Positions 14,982-24,745 of a stretch of 64,000 nucleotides of DNA are shown in pieces. Where the stretch lies: positions 1,240,001-1,304,000 of the forward strand of contig NZ_CP133778.1 of NCBI RefSeq assembly GCF_034347405.1. The letters are read 5' to 3'. Made by a program: the position numbers and the translations under genes. This stretch comes from Pseudomonas sp. CCC3.1 (GTDB lineage Bacteria; Pseudomonadota; Gammaproteobacteria; Pseudomonadales; Pseudomonadaceae). How positions within the stretch are numbered: the stretch's first letter is position 1; every line of letters begins with the position of its first letter. The notes under the pieces were generated by a model. The model was not told the origin of the DNA. It searched no databases and saw only the letters and a program-made list of their open reading frames with translations.

Positions 14982-17813
14982 ATGCAAGAAAGCGTGATGC
15001 AGCGCATGTGGAACAGCGGCTATCTTTCAGGTGGTAACGCTGCCTATGTGGAAGAGCTCTATGAGCTCTACCTGCACGACCCTAACGCTGTGCCAGAAGA
15101 ATGGCGCACCAAATTTCAGACGTTGCCTACTGACGGCAACTCTGCCAACGATGTTTCGCACTCCACAATCCGCGACCATTTCGTGCTGCTGGCAAAGAAC
15201 CAGCGCCGTGCTCAACCGGTATCTGCCGGGAGCGTGAGCAGTGAGCACGAGAAGAAGCAGGTTGAAGTGCTGCGATTGATCCAGGCCTATCGGATGCGCG
15301 GCCACCAGGCAGCCCAGCTTGATCCGCTGGGGCTGTGGCAGCGTCCTGCACCTGCAGACCTGTCGATCAATCATTACGGCTTGACCAATGCCGATCTTGA
15401 TACGACCTTCCGTGCCGGCGACCTGTATATCGGCAAAGAGGAAGCGAGCCTACGCGAAATTCTCGAAGCGTTGCAGCAGACATATTGCCGCACCATTGGC
15501 GCCGAGTTCACGCACATCGTCGATTCCGAGCAACGCCACTGGTTTGAACAGCGTCTCGAAAGCGTACGTGGCCGTCCGACCTACTCAGCTGACATCAAGA
15601 GCCATCTGCTTGAGCGCGTGACTGCGGCTGAAGGTCTGGAAAAGTACTTGGGCACCAAGTACCCGGGCACTAAACGTTTCGGCCTGGAAGGCGGCGAGAG
15701 CCTGATTCCTTTGCTGGACGAGCTGATCCAGCGTTCGGGCAACTACGGCACCAAAGAAATCGTTATCGGCATGGCCCACCGTGGTCGTCTGAACGTACTG
15801 GTCAACACCTTCGGTAAAAACCCGCGCGACCTGTTCGACGAGTTCGAAGGCAAGAAGAAGATCGAGCTGGGTTCCGGTGACGTTAAATACCACCAGGGCT
15901 TCTCCTCCAACGTCATGACCTCGGGTGGCGAAGTTCACCTGGCGATGGCGTTTAACCCTTCCCACCTGGAAATCGTTTCTCCAGTGGTTGAAGGTTCGGT
16001 ACGTGCCCGCCAAGACCGTCGTAACGACACCACTGGCGAAAAAGTGCTGCCTATTTCCATCCACGGTGACGCTGCATTCGCAGGTCAGGGCGTGGTCATG
16101 GAAACCTTCCAGATGTCGCAAACACGCGGCTTCAAGACTGGCGGTACCGTTCACCTGGTGATCAACAACCAGGTTGGCTTCACCATCAGCAATCCGGAAG
16201 ACTCCCGTTCGACCGAGTACTGCACCGACGTCGCGAAAATGATCCAGGCGCCGATCCTCCATGTAAATGGTGATGATCCGGAAGCCGTATTGTTCGTGAC
16301 CCAGTTGGCTATCGACTACCGCATGCAGTTCAAGCGTGACGTCGTGATCGACCTGTTCTGCTACCGCCGTCGCGGTCACAACGAGGCCGACGAGCCAAAC
16401 GGTACTCAGCCGTTGATGTATCAGCAAATCGCCAAACAGCGCACCACCCGTGAGCTGTATGCCGAGCGTCTGACACACGAAAGCGTGGTTGACGCAGATC
16501 GCGTTCAGGCCAAGATCGACGAATACCGCAACGCGCTGGACAACGGTCTGCATGTTGTGAAAAGTCTGGTCAAAGAGCCGAACAAAGAACTGTTCGTTGA
16601 CTGGCGTCCGTACCTGGGCCACGCCTGGACTGCGCGCCACGACACGCGTTTCGATCTCAAGACCCTGCAAGAACTGTCGGCCAAGCTGCTGGAAATTCCA
16701 GAAGGCTTCGTCATGCAGCGCCAGGTGTCGAAGATCTACGAAGACCGTCAAAAAATGCAAGCCGGCGGCCTGCCGATCAACTGGGGTTATGCCGAAACCA
16801 TGGCATACGCGACCCTAGCATTCGAAGGTCACCCGATTCGCATGACCGGTCAAGACATCGGCCGCGGTACGTTCTCGCACCGTCACGCTGTGTTGCACAA
16901 CCAGAAAGATGCCAGCACCTACATTCCGCTGCAGCACTTGTACGAAGGTCAGCCTCGCTTTGACCTGTACGACTCGCTGCTGTCCGAAGAAGCGGTATTG
17001 GCGTTTGAATATGGCTACTCGACAACCACGCCAAACGCGCTGGTTATCTGGGAAGCCCAGTTCGGCGACTTCGCCAACGGTGCTCAGGTTGTTATCGACC
17101 AGTTCATCACCAGCGGCGAGCACAAGTGGGGCCGTCTGTGCGGTCTGACCATGCTGTTGCCACACGGCTACGAAGGTCAGGGCCCAGAGCACTCCTCTGC
17201 ACGTCTTGAGCGTTACCTGCAACTGTGCGCCGAGCACAACATTCAGGTGTGCGTGCCTACCACGCCAGCGCAGATCTACCACCTGCTGCGCCGTCAGGTC
17301 ATCCGCCCGCTGCGCAAGCCGCTGGTAGTTCTGACACCGAAGTCGTTGCTGCGTCACAAATTGGCAATCTCGACACTGGAAGATCTGGCCGAAGGTTCGT
17401 TCCAGACCGTTATTCCAGAAATCGATGCACAAGATCCGGCCAACGTCGGTCGTATCGTGCTGTGTAGCGGCAAGGTCTACTACGACCTGTTGGAAAAACG
17501 CCGTGCCGAAGGTCGTGATGACATCGCCATCGTGCGTCTTGAGCAGCTGTACCCATTCCCTGAGGACGACTTGATTGAAGTCCTGGCCCCGTACAAAAAC
17601 GCCAAACACATTGTCTGGTGTCAGGAAGAGCCGATGAACCAGGGTGCCTGGTACTGCAGCCAGCATCACATGCGCCGCATCATTGGCGGTCACGATAAAT
17701 CTCTCGTACTTGAGTACGCGGGCCGTGACGCTTCTGCTGCACCTGCTTGTGGTTACGCATCGATGCACGCCGAGCAACAGGCCAAACTGTTGCAAGACGC
17801 GTTCACTGTTTAA
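14982..17813 (+). CDS. sucA: 2-oxoglutarate dehydrogenase E1 component
   Basis: 943 residues. It is the thiamine-diphosphate-dependent decarboxylase of the 2-oxoglutarate dehydrogenase complex. Visible landmarks are the N-terminal MWNSGYLSGGNAAYVEELY segment that binds E2, IVIGMAHRGRLNVLVN, IHGDAAFAGQGVV (metal/ThDP site), YRRRGHNEADEP, and the C-terminal GQDIGRGTFSHRHAVLHNQ and LPHGYEGQGPEHSSARLERY blocks. GAGGGTGACC precedes the ATG. It heads the suc group, downstream of sdhB after a 260-base leader. Confidence 0.96.
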   Translation: MQESVMQRMWNSGYLSGGNAAYVEELYELYLHDPNAVPEEWRTKFQTLPTDGNSANDVSHSTIRDHFVLLAKNQRRAQPVSAGSVSSEHEKKQVEVLRLIQAYRMRGHQAAQLDPLGLWQRPAPADLSINHYGLTNADLDTTFRAGDLYIGKEEASLREILEALQQTYCRTIGAEFTHIVDSEQRHWFEQRLESVRGRPTYSADIKSHLLERVTAAEGLEKYLGTKYPGTKRFGLEGGESLIPLLDELIQRSGNYGTKEIVIGMAHRGRLNVLVNTFGKNPRDLFDEFEGKKKIELGSGDVKYHQGFSSNVMTSGGEVHLAMAFNPSHLEIVSPVVEGSVRARQDRRNDTTGEKVLPISIHGDAAFAGQGVVMETFQMSQTRGFKTGGTVHLVINNQVGFTISNPEDSRSTEYCTDVAKMIQAPILHVNGDDPEAVLFVTQLAIDYRMQFKRDVVIDLFCYRRRGHNEADEPNGTQPLMYQQIAKQRTTRELYAERLTHESVVDADRVQAKIDEYRNALDNGLHVVKSLVKEPNKELFVDWRPYLGHAWTARHDTRFDLKTLQELSAKLLEIPEGFVMQRQVSKIYEDRQKMQAGGLPINWGYAETMAYATLAFEGHPIRMTGQDIGRGTFSHRHAVLHNQKDASTYIPLQHLYEGQPRFDLYDSLLSEEAVLAFEYGYSTTTPNALVIWEAQFGDFANGAQVVIDQFITSGEHKWGRLCGLTMLLPHGYEGQGPEHSSARLERYLQLCAEHNIQVCVPTTPAQIYHLLRRQVIRPLRKPLVVLTPKSLLRHKLAISTLEDLAEGSFQTVIPEIDAQDPANVGRIVLCSGKVYYDLLEKRRAEGRDDIAIVRLEQLYPFPEDDLIEVLAPYKNAKHIVWCQEEPMNQGAWYCSQHHMRRIIGGHDKSLVLEYAGRDASAAPACGYASMHAEQQAKLLQDAFTV

Positions 17814-17854
17814 CGCCTTCGCGCACTGAAACCGAATTTAAGGAACCAAAGAAC

Positions 17855-19072
17855 ATGGCTATCGAGATCAAAGCCCCAACATTTCCGGAGTCGGTTGCCG
17901 ATGGCACCGTTGCCACCTGGCACAAGCAACCAGGCGACGCTGTAAAGCGTGACGACCTGATCGTTGATATCGAAACCGACAAAGTCGTGCTGGAAGTTCT
18001 GGCAACTGCTGACGGCGTGCTGGGCGCTATCGTCAAGAACGAAGGCGACACCGTTCTGTCTGACGAAGTCCTGGGCTCCATCGTTGAAGGCGGCGCTGCT
18101 GCCGCTCCGGCCGCCGCTGCTGCACCGGTTGCTCAAGCTGCTGCCCCGACTGCTGATGGCGAAGACGATCCGGTGGCAGCGCCTGCTGCTCGCAAGATCG
18201 CTGAAGAAAACGGCATCAACATCGCTTCCGTTGCCGGCACTGGCAAAGGCGGTCGTGTCACCAAAGAAGACGTGGTAGCGGCTGTTGCTGCCAAGAAAGC
18301 CGCTCCGGCTGCTGCACCTGCCAAGCCTGCTGCTCCTGCCGCAGCGGCACCGGTGTTCGCTGCTGGCGACCGTGTTGAAAAACGCGTTCCGATGACCCGC
18401 GTTCGCGCTACTGTGGCCAAGCGTCTGGTAGAAGCTCAGTCGAACATGGCGATGCTGACGACCTTCAACGAAGTTGACATGACCGAAATCATGGCACTGC
18501 GTTCGAAGTACAAGGATCTGTTCGAGAAGTCCCACAACGGCGTACGCCTGGGCTTCATGTCGTTCTTCGTTAAAGCTGCAACTGAATCGCTGAAGCGCTT
18601 CCCGGCTGTGAACGCGTCGATCGACGGCACTGACATCGTTTACCACGGCTACGCTGACATCGGTGTTGCAGTGTCCAGCGACCGTGGCCTGGTGGTTCCA
18701 GTCCTGCGTAACGCAGAGCTGATGAGCCTGGCTGAAATCGAAGGCGGCATCGCTGCCTACGGCAAGAAAGCCCGTGACGGCAAACTGTCGATCGACGAAA
18801 TGACCGGCGGCACGTTCACCATCACCAACGGTGGTACTTTCGGTTCGATGATGTCGACCCCGATCGTTAACCCGCCGCAAGCCGCGATCCTGGGCATGCA
18901 CAACATCCTTCAGCGTCCAATGGCAGTCAACGGTCAGGTAGTAATCCGTCCGATGATGTATTTGGCTCTGTCTTACGATCACCGCTTGATCGACGGCAAA
19001 GAAGCTGTAAGTTTCCTGGTCGCAATCAAAAACCTGCTGGAAGACCCAGCACGCTTGCTTCTGGATATTTAA
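17855..19072 (+). CDS. sucB: Dihydrolipoamide succinyltransferase (E2)
   Basis: 405 residues from ATG 17855 (MAIEIKAPTFPES), with AAGGAACC upstream. It has one lipoyl domain with the lipoylated lysine in DIETDKVVLEV (about residue 43), an Ala-rich linker, an E1/E3-binding domain (AARKIAEENGINIASVAGTGKGGRVTKEDV in two parts), a second Ala/Pro linker and the catalytic acyltransferase domain ending in YDHRLIDG with the active-site His and Asp. It moves the succinyl group from E1 to CoA. Confidence 0.96.
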   Translation: MAIEIKAPTFPESVADGTVATWHKQPGDAVKRDDLIVDIETDKVVLEVLATADGVLGAIVKNEGDTVLSDEVLGSIVEGGAAAAPAAAAAPVAQAAAPTADGEDDPVAAPAARKIAEENGINIASVAGTGKGGRVTKEDVVAAVAAKKAAPAAAPAKPAAPAAAAPVFAAGDRVEKRVPMTRVRATVAKRLVEAQSNMAMLTTFNEVDMTEIMALRSKYKDLFEKSHNGVRLGFMSFFVKAATESLKRFPAVNASIDGTDIVYHGYADIGVAVSSDRGLVVPVLRNAELMSLAEIEGGIAAYGKKARDGKLSIDEMTGGTFTITNGGTFGSMMSTPIVNPPQAAILGMHNILQRPMAVNGQVVIRPMMYLALSYDHRLIDGKEAVSFLVAIKNLLEDPARLLLDI

Positions 19073-19084
19073 GAGAGGCAGCTG

Positions 19085-19215
19085 CGAGTTTCAGGCGACA
19101 AGCTGCAAGTTACAGCAGCTTGACTTGAGACTCACTTCATAGGAAACAGCGACAAGCTGTGAGTTGAACACTGCCATTGATGTGGTTTTGCTTTTAACTT
19201 GCAGCTTGCTGCTCA
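19085..19215. repeat. Short inverted and direct repeats between sucB and lpd
   Basis: CAAGCTGCAAGTT (19099-19111) returns inverted as AACTTGCAGCTTG (19196-19208); degenerate direct copies (AGCTGCGAGTT, AAGCTGTGAGTT) lie between. The same AGCTGCAAGTT word occurs at about 9498. It looks like a local REP-type repeat; the arms could form a long hairpin that tunes read-through into lpd. Confidence 0.6.
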
Positions 19216-19245
19216 AAGCTTGTAGCTAAAGAGGATTCTTTCCCC

Positions 19246-20682
19246 ATGTCTCAGAAATTTGACGTTGTAGTGATTGGTGCCGGCCCTGGCGGCTACGTTG
19301 CTGCCATCAAGGCCGCGCAACTGGGTCTTTCCACTGCTTGCATCGAAAAATACACCGACAAGGAAGGCAAACTGGCATTGGGCGGTACTTGCCTGAACGT
19401 TGGTTGCATTCCATCCAAGGCGCTGCTGGACAGCTCCTGGAAGTATCACGAAGCCAAGGATGCGTTCGCTATCCACGGCATCACCACCGGTGAAGTGAAC
19501 ATGGACGTGCCAGCGATGGTTGGCCGTAAAGCCAACATCGTTAAAGGCCTGACCTCCGGTGTTGCTACCCTGTTCAAGGCTAACGGCGTTACTTCCCTGC
19601 AAGGCCACGGCAAACTGCTGGCCGGCAAGCGTGTTGAACTGACCAAGCCAGACGGCAGCGTTGAAATCATCGAAGCCGAGAACGTGATTCTGGCTTCCGG
19701 TTCGCGTCCAATCGACATTCCACCGGCTCCAGTTGATAACAACGTGATCGTTGATTCGACCGGCGCACTGGAATTCCAGTCTGTACCTAAGCGTCTGGGC
19801 GTTATCGGCGCTGGCGTGATCGGTCTGGAACTGGGTTCGGTATGGTCCCGTCTGGGCGCTCAGGTAACGGTTCTGGAAGCGCTGGACACGTTCCTGATGG
19901 CGGCTGACGCTGCCGTGTCCAAAGAAGCCTACAAAACCCTGACCAAACAAGGTCTGGACATCAAGCTGGGCGCTCGCGTGACCGGCTCCAAGGTGAACGG
20001 CGAAGAAGTCGTTGTGACCTACACCGACGCCAACGGCGAACAGACCATCACTTTCGACAAGCTGATCGTTGCGGTCGGCCGTCGTCCAGTGACCACCGAA
20101 CTGCTGGCAGCTGACAGCGGCGTGACCATCGACGAGCGCGGTTTCGTGTTTGTTGACGATCATTGCGCGACCAGCGTACCGGGCGTTTACGCTATCGGTG
20201 ACGTGGTTCGTGGCATGATGCTGGCGCACAAGGCTTCCGAAGAAGGCATCATGGTTGTTGAGCGCATCAAAGGTCACAAGACCGAGATGAACTACGACCT
20301 GATTCCATCGGTTATTTACACTCACCCGGAGATCGCGTGGGTCGGTAAAACCGAACAGGTCTTGAAAGCTGAAGGCGTTGAAGTTAACGTCGGCACCTTC
20401 CCGTTCGCAGCCAGTGGCCGTGCCATGGCAGCAAACGACACCGGTGGCTTTGTAAAAGTCATTGCTGATGCCAAAACTGACCGCGTATTGGGCGTCCACG
20501 TGATTGGCCCGAGCGCAGCAGAGCTGGTACAGCAAGGCGCAATCGGTATGGAATTCGGCACCAGTGCCGAGGATCTGGGCATGATGGTTTTCTCCCATCC
20601 AACCCTGTCCGAAGCGTTGCACGAAGCAGCGCTGGCAGTGAATGGCGGCGCCATTCACATCGCCAACCGTAAGAAACGTTAA
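19246..20682 (+). CDS. lpdG: Dihydrolipoamide dehydrogenase (E3)
   Basis: 478 residues. N-terminal FAD motif GAGPGGYVAAIKAAQLG, redox disulfide in GGTCLNVGCIPSKALL, NAD-binding GAGVIGLELGSVWSRLG, the second FAD segment VYAIGDVVRG, and the catalytic HPTLSEALHEAAL with its His-Glu pair. It reoxidises the lipoyl groups of SucB and, in Pseudomonas, also serves the glycine cleavage and 2-oxoglutarate complexes. It lies between sucB and sucC; a 173-base repeat-bearing gap separates it from sucB. The name lpdG follows Pseudomonas usage for the copy in this locus. Confidence 0.94.
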   Translation: MSQKFDVVVIGAGPGGYVAAIKAAQLGLSTACIEKYTDKEGKLALGGTCLNVGCIPSKALLDSSWKYHEAKDAFAIHGITTGEVNMDVPAMVGRKANIVKGLTSGVATLFKANGVTSLQGHGKLLAGKRVELTKPDGSVEIIEAENVILASGSRPIDIPPAPVDNNVIVDSTGALEFQSVPKRLGVIGAGVIGLELGSVWSRLGAQVTVLEALDTFLMAADAAVSKEAYKTLTKQGLDIKLGARVTGSKVNGEEVVVTYTDANGEQTITFDKLIVAVGRRPVTTELLAADSGVTIDERGFVFVDDHCATSVPGVYAIGDVVRGMMLAHKASEEGIMVVERIKGHKTEMNYDLIPSVIYTHPEIAWVGKTEQVLKAEGVEVNVGTFPFAASGRAMAANDTGGFVKVIADAKTDRVLGVHVIGPSAAELVQQGAIGMEFGTSAEDLGMMVFSHPTLSEALHEAALAVNGGAIHIANRKKR

Positions 20683-20784
20683 GACCAGACAATAAGAAAC
20701 CACGGCGGTTTGCCCGTCGTGAGCCTTGCTAGCAAGCCTCACCGCGGAACTTCCGCCGGACGCAGTCTTGTCTTGTTTGAACCA

Positions 20785-20818
20785 TGCCCGATTCACGCTC
20801 TGCGCGAATCGGGTTTGT
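20785..20818 (+). terminator. Hairpin with short T stretch after lpd
   Basis: CCCGATTC (20787-20794) pairs with GAATCGGG (20806-20813), followed by TTTGT. It may partly end lpd transcripts before sucC. Confidence 0.5.
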
Positions 20819-20829
20819 CAAAGCAGCAC

Positions 20830-20908
20830 AAGCAGCAGTCACAGGTGGTGCGGCACTAATTAAAGTGCAGCGCCGAATGCGCAGTACCTAACGAAGACGG
20901 TAAAAAGC
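20830..20908 (+). promoter_or_regulatory. sucC leader, candidate sucC-type RNA motif
   Basis: The leader contains GCACT-AATTAA-AGTGC at 20852-20867 and further GC-rich stem candidates before the sucC start. A sucC leader motif has been described in Pseudomonas; the assignment here rests on position only. Confidence 0.28.
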
Positions 20909-22075
20909 ATGAATCTTCACGAGTATCAGGGTAAGCAGCTGTTCGCTGAGTACGGCCTGCCAGTATCCAAGGGTTATGCAGTAGATACCCCGGAAGCGGC
21001 GGCAGAAGCTTGCGACAAAATCGGCGGGACCGAATGGGTTGTAAAAGCCCAGGTTCACGCAGGCGGTCGCGGTAAAGCGGGCGGCGTTAAGCTGGTTCGC
21101 AGCAAAGAAGACGCTAAAGCATTTGCACAACAGTGGTTGGGCAAGCGTCTGGTGACTTACCAGACTGATGCCAATGGTCAGCCGGTCACCAAGATCCTGG
21201 TTGAATCGTGCACTGATATCGCTAAAGAGCTGTACCTGGGCGCTGTCGTTGACCGTTCAAGCCGTCGTATCGTGTTCATGGCTTCCACCGAAGGTGGCGT
21301 GGACATCGAGAAGATCGCACACGACACACCAGAAAAAATTCTGAAAGCAACGATCGATCCACTGGTTGGCGCTCAGCCATTCCAGGGTCGCGAGTTGGCT
21401 TTCCAGCTGGGTCTGGAAGGCAAGCAAGTTTCCCAGTTCGCCAAGATCTTCGTTGGTCTGGCCAAACTGTTCCAGGACCACGATCTGGCCCTGCTGGAAG
21501 TAAACCCGCTGGTTATCAAGACTGACGGCGATCTGCACTGCCTCGATGCGAAAATCAACATCGACGCAAACGCCATGTACCGTCAGCCTAAGCTGAAAAC
21601 TTTCCACGATCCGTCGCAAGACGATCCGCGCGAAGCGCACGCTGCCAAGTTCGAACTGAACTACGTAGCCCTGGAAGGCAACATCGGCTGCATGGTGAAC
21701 GGCGCTGGTCTGGCCATGGGCACCATGGACATCGTTAACCTGCATGGCGGCAAGCCAGCCAACTTCCTCGACGTTGGCGGCGGTGCTACCAAAGAACGCG
21801 TTACCGAAGCGTTCAAGATCATCCTGTCCGACAGCAATGTCGCTGCAGTATTGGTCAACATCTTCGGCGGCATCGTTCGTTGCGACATGATTGCCGAAGG
21901 CATCATCGGTGCAGTGAAAGAAGTCGGCGTTAAAATCCCGGTGGTTGTGCGCCTTGAAGGCAACAACGCTGAACTGGGCGCTAAAGTACTGGCAGAAAGC
22001 GGCTTGAACATCATCGCTGCTACCAGCTTGACCGACGCTGCTCAACAAGTAGTTAAAGCTGCGGAGGGCAAGTAA
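20909..22075 (+). CDS. sucC: Succinyl-CoA synthetase beta subunit
   Basis: 388 residues, the standard length. The N-terminal ATP-grasp fold (MNLHEYQGKQLFAEYGLPV, VKAQVHAGGRGKAGGVKL) and C-terminal CoA-ligase part with NGAGLAMGTMDIV and VNIFGGIVRCDMIAEGII are intact. It binds nucleotide and Mg and provides succinate specificity; with SucD it makes ATP or GTP from succinyl-CoA. Its TAA stop shares a base with the sucD ATG. Confidence 0.96.
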   Translation: MNLHEYQGKQLFAEYGLPVSKGYAVDTPEAAAEACDKIGGTEWVVKAQVHAGGRGKAGGVKLVRSKEDAKAFAQQWLGKRLVTYQTDANGQPVTKILVESCTDIAKELYLGAVVDRSSRRIVFMASTEGGVDIEKIAHDTPEKILKATIDPLVGAQPFQGRELAFQLGLEGKQVSQFAKIFVGLAKLFQDHDLALLEVNPLVIKTDGDLHCLDAKINIDANAMYRQPKLKTFHDPSQDDPREAHAAKFELNYVALEGNIGCMVNGAGLAMGTMDIVNLHGGKPANFLDVGGGATKERVTEAFKIILSDSNVAAVLVNIFGGIVRCDMIAEGIIGAVKEVGVKIPVVVRLEGNNAELGAKVLAESGLNIIAATSLTDAAQQVVKAAEGK

Positions 22076-22956
22076 TGAGCGTCCTGATCAATAAAGACAC
22101 CAAAGTTATCTGCCAAGGCATCACTGGCTCGCAGGGCAGCTTCCACACCCAGCAAGCCATTGAATACGGCACCAAGATGGTCGGTGGCGTGACTCCGGGC
22201 AAAGGCGGCACCACTCACCTGGACCTGCCTGTTTTCAACACTGTAAAAGAAGCCGTAGCGGCCACTGGCGCAACTGCCAGCGTTATCTACGTACCGGCTC
22301 CTTTCTGCAAGGACTCCATCCTTGAAGCAGCGTTCGGCGGCATCAAGCTGATCGTTTGCATCACTGAAGGCATTCCTACCCTGGACATGCTGGACGCTAA
22401 AGTTAAGTGCGACGAGCTGGGTGTTACCCTGATCGGCCCTAACTGCCCAGGCGTTATCACCCCAGGCGAATGCAAGATCGGCATCATGCCAGGTCACATT
22501 CACTTGCCAGGCAAAGTAGGCATCGTGTCGCGTTCCGGCACCCTGACTTACGAAGCGGTCAAGCAGACTACTGATGCTGGTTTCGGTCAGTCGACGTGCG
22601 TAGGTATCGGTGGTGACCCGATCCCGGGTTCTAACTTCATCGACATCCTGAAGTTGTTCCAGGAAGACCCGAAGACCGAAGCGATCGTCATGATCGGTGA
22701 GATCGGCGGTTCGGCTGAAGAAGAAGCGGCTGCCTATATCAAGGCACACGTGACTAAGCCAGTTGTTTCCTACATCGCTGGTGTGACTGCCCCTGCTGGC
22801 AAGCGCATGGGCCATGCGGGCGCAATCATCTCTGGCGGCAAGGGCACTGCAGACGAGAAGTTTGCTGCTCTGGAAGACGCAGGCGTTAAAACCGTGCGTT
22901 CGCTGGCAGACATCGGCAAGGCTCTGTCCGAGCTGACTGGCTGGGCAATCAAGTAA
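22075..22956 (+). CDS. sucD: Succinyl-CoA synthetase alpha subunit
   Basis: 293 residues. It has the CoA-binding GITGSQGSFHTQQAIEYGT region, IGPNCPGVITPGECKIGIMP, and the phosphohistidine loop GHAGAIISGGKGTADEKF with the active-site His in the first GHAG. It works as a dimer of heterodimers with SucC. The one-base overlap with sucC indicates coupled translation, and a strong terminator follows. Confidence 0.96.
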   Translation: MSVLINKDTKVICQGITGSQGSFHTQQAIEYGTKMVGGVTPGKGGTTHLDLPVFNTVKEAVAATGATASVIYVPAPFCKDSILEAAFGGIKLIVCITEGIPTLDMLDAKVKCDELGVTLIGPNCPGVITPGECKIGIMPGHIHLPGKVGIVSRSGTLTYEAVKQTTDAGFGQSTCVGIGGDPIPGSNFIDILKLFQEDPKTEAIVMIGEIGGSAEEEAAAYIKAHVTKPVVSYIAGVTAPAGKRMGHAGAIISGGKGTADEKFAALEDAGVKTVRSLADIGKALSELTGWAIK

Positions 22957-22985
22957 GCCTCGCGCTTAACTGATCGCTACACCAG

Positions 22986-23020
22986 ACAAAGGCCACCTTC
23001 GGGTGGCCTTTGTGCGTTTT
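22986..23020 (+). terminator. Terminator of the suc operon
   Basis: AAAGGCCACC pairs with GGTGGCCTTT around a TTCG tetraloop (22988-23011), followed by a T-rich tail (TGTGCGTTTT). The next 300 bases to brnQ show no gene; I see no convincing promoter there. Confidence 0.85.
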
Positions 23021-23314
23021 GGGATCGCCAACTCCTACATTAATTTGGGAAGACCAATGTAGGAAAATCACACCAAAGCATTTTTCGATGTCATCCACGC
23101 GACAACTGCGTTCGTTCATCGGACAGACCGCCCTGTAACAGTGCGCTTATCTTAAAAACTCGGTAATCTTGCCGCCATTCTGCTTTTCTGCGTGTGCGTC
23201 CCACAAGGAAGCCACGCGCTAGACGGGTCGGACTTATTCAGACCGACAACATTTCCCATATCCGCACGGGAAATTCCCCTCTAAATCCCGATTTAATAGT
23301 GTGGTATTTCCGTA

Positions 23315-24628
23315 ATGAAAGTTTTGAAAGGCCAGGACATTCTGGCACTTGGGTTTATGACCTTTGCCCTGTTCGTTGGGGCTGGCAATATCATTTTTCC
23401 GCCAATCGTTGGTTTGCAATCCGGCCCCAATGTCTGGATCGCTGCGCTGGGCTTTTTGATTACGGCTGTGGGCCTACCGGTTGTCACTGTTGTTGCCTTG
23501 GCGAAAGTCGGCGGCGGTATGGATGCACTGAGCAGCCCGATCGGTAAAGTTGCAGGCGGCTTGTTGGCGGCTGTGGCCTACCTGGCCGTTGGCCCTCTGT
23601 TCGCCACCCCGCGGACAGCGACTGTGTCGTTTGAAGTGGGGCTGGCCCCGCTGACCGGCGAAAGCCCGCTGGCGCTGTTCTTGTACAGTTCGGTGTACTT
23701 CCTGATCGTGTTCTTTGTTTCGCTGTATCCGGGCCGCTTGCTGGACACCGTCGGGCGTTTCCTGGCGCCGCTTAAAATCATCGCTCTGGCGATTCTCGGT
23801 ATCGCGGCATTCGCCTTGCCTGCCGGTGATATCGGCGTAGCGACCCCTGAATACGTGGCATCGCCGTTCTCGCAAGGGTTCATCAATGGTTACCTGACCA
23901 TGGATACTTTGGGCGCATTGGTGTTTGGCATCGTGATCGTGAACGCGATCCGCTCCCGTGGCGTTGAGTCACCGAAGTTGATCACCCGCTACGCGATCAT
24001 TGCCGGCCTGATCGCCGGCGTGGGCCTGGCCCTGGTGTATGTCAGTCTGTTCCGCCTGGGTTCGGGCAGCCATGAAGTGGCCGCCGGTGCAACCAACGGC
24101 GCGGCCGTGTTGCACGCCTATGTTCAGCACACCTTTGGCTCGCTCGGCAGTGGTTTCCTGGCCGTGCTGATTGCCTTGGCTTGCCTGGTAACGGCGGTAG
24201 GCCTGACCTGTGCGTGCGCAGAATACTTCAGCAAAGTCTTGCCGCTGTCCTACAAGGCGCTGGTGATTATCCTTGCTGTGTTCTCGCTGGTGGTGTCGAA
24301 CCTTGGCTTGACCAAGCTGATTGCGTTCTCCATCCCGCTGCTGACCGCGATCTATCCGCCGTGCATCGTGCTGGTGGCCTTGAGCTTCTGCAAAGGCTGG
24401 TGGAATGTGCAGACGCGCATCGTAGGCCCGGTAATGCTGGTGTCGTTGATCTTCGGTACGGTTGATGCCCTTAAAGGCGCTGGCCTTGCCGATAGCCTGC
24501 CGCACTGGCTGACTCACATGCCGTTCAGCGAGCAAGGTCTGGCCTGGTTGGTGCCGTCGCTCGTTGTGCTGGTCGCGGCTTTCATCTGCGACCTCATGCT
24601 GGGTAAGCGTCAAGAAGCAATCGCATAA
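23315..24628 (+). CDS. brnQ: Branched-chain amino acid transport system II carrier protein
   Basis: 437 residues with about twelve membrane helices. The LIVCS family pattern is present at the N-terminus (MTFALFVGAGNIIFPP), then ATPRTATVSFEVGLAPL and the IVIVNAIRSRGV loop. It imports leucine, isoleucine and valine with sodium through the inner membrane. It stands alone between the suc terminator and its own bidirectional terminator. Confidence 0.9.
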   Translation: MKVLKGQDILALGFMTFALFVGAGNIIFPPIVGLQSGPNVWIAALGFLITAVGLPVVTVVALAKVGGGMDALSSPIGKVAGGLLAAVAYLAVGPLFATPRTATVSFEVGLAPLTGESPLALFLYSSVYFLIVFFVSLYPGRLLDTVGRFLAPLKIIALAILGIAAFALPAGDIGVATPEYVASPFSQGFINGYLTMDTLGALVFGIVIVNAIRSRGVESPKLITRYAIIAGLIAGVGLALVYVSLFRLGSGSHEVAAGATNGAAVLHAYVQHTFGSLGSGFLAVLIALACLVTAVGLTCACAEYFSKVLPLSYKALVIILAVFSLVVSNLGLTKLIAFSIPLLTAIYPPCIVLVALSFCKGWWNVQTRIVGPVMLVSLIFGTVDALKGAGLADSLPHWLTHMPFSEQGLAWLVPSLVVLVAAFICDLMLGKRQEAIA

Positions 24629-24661
24629 AGACCGTGCTCGCCAAAAGCGCGCACTGAGTCC

Positions 24662-24705
24662 ATAAAAAAATGCCCTGGCTCGATGAGAGACAGGGCATTT
24701 TTTAT
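24662..24705. terminator. Bidirectional terminator between brnQ and the lipoprotein gene
   Basis: AAAAAAATGCCCTG and CAGGGCATTTTTT form a stem flanked by an A run on one side and a T run on the other, serving brnQ on the plus strand and the convergent lipoprotein gene on the minus strand. Confidence 0.85.
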
Positions 24706-24745
24706 GGGCGAATGCTTTACATCGCGGGCTCTACAGAACAGTAAA

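Noticed and set aside
16815..17795. Long minus-strand open frame opposite sucA
   Set aside because: It is a shadow of the high-GC3 sucA coding strand, with no ribosome site or recognisable protein. The same holds for long frames opposite sdhA, htpG, lpd, sucB, nuoG and nuoCD.
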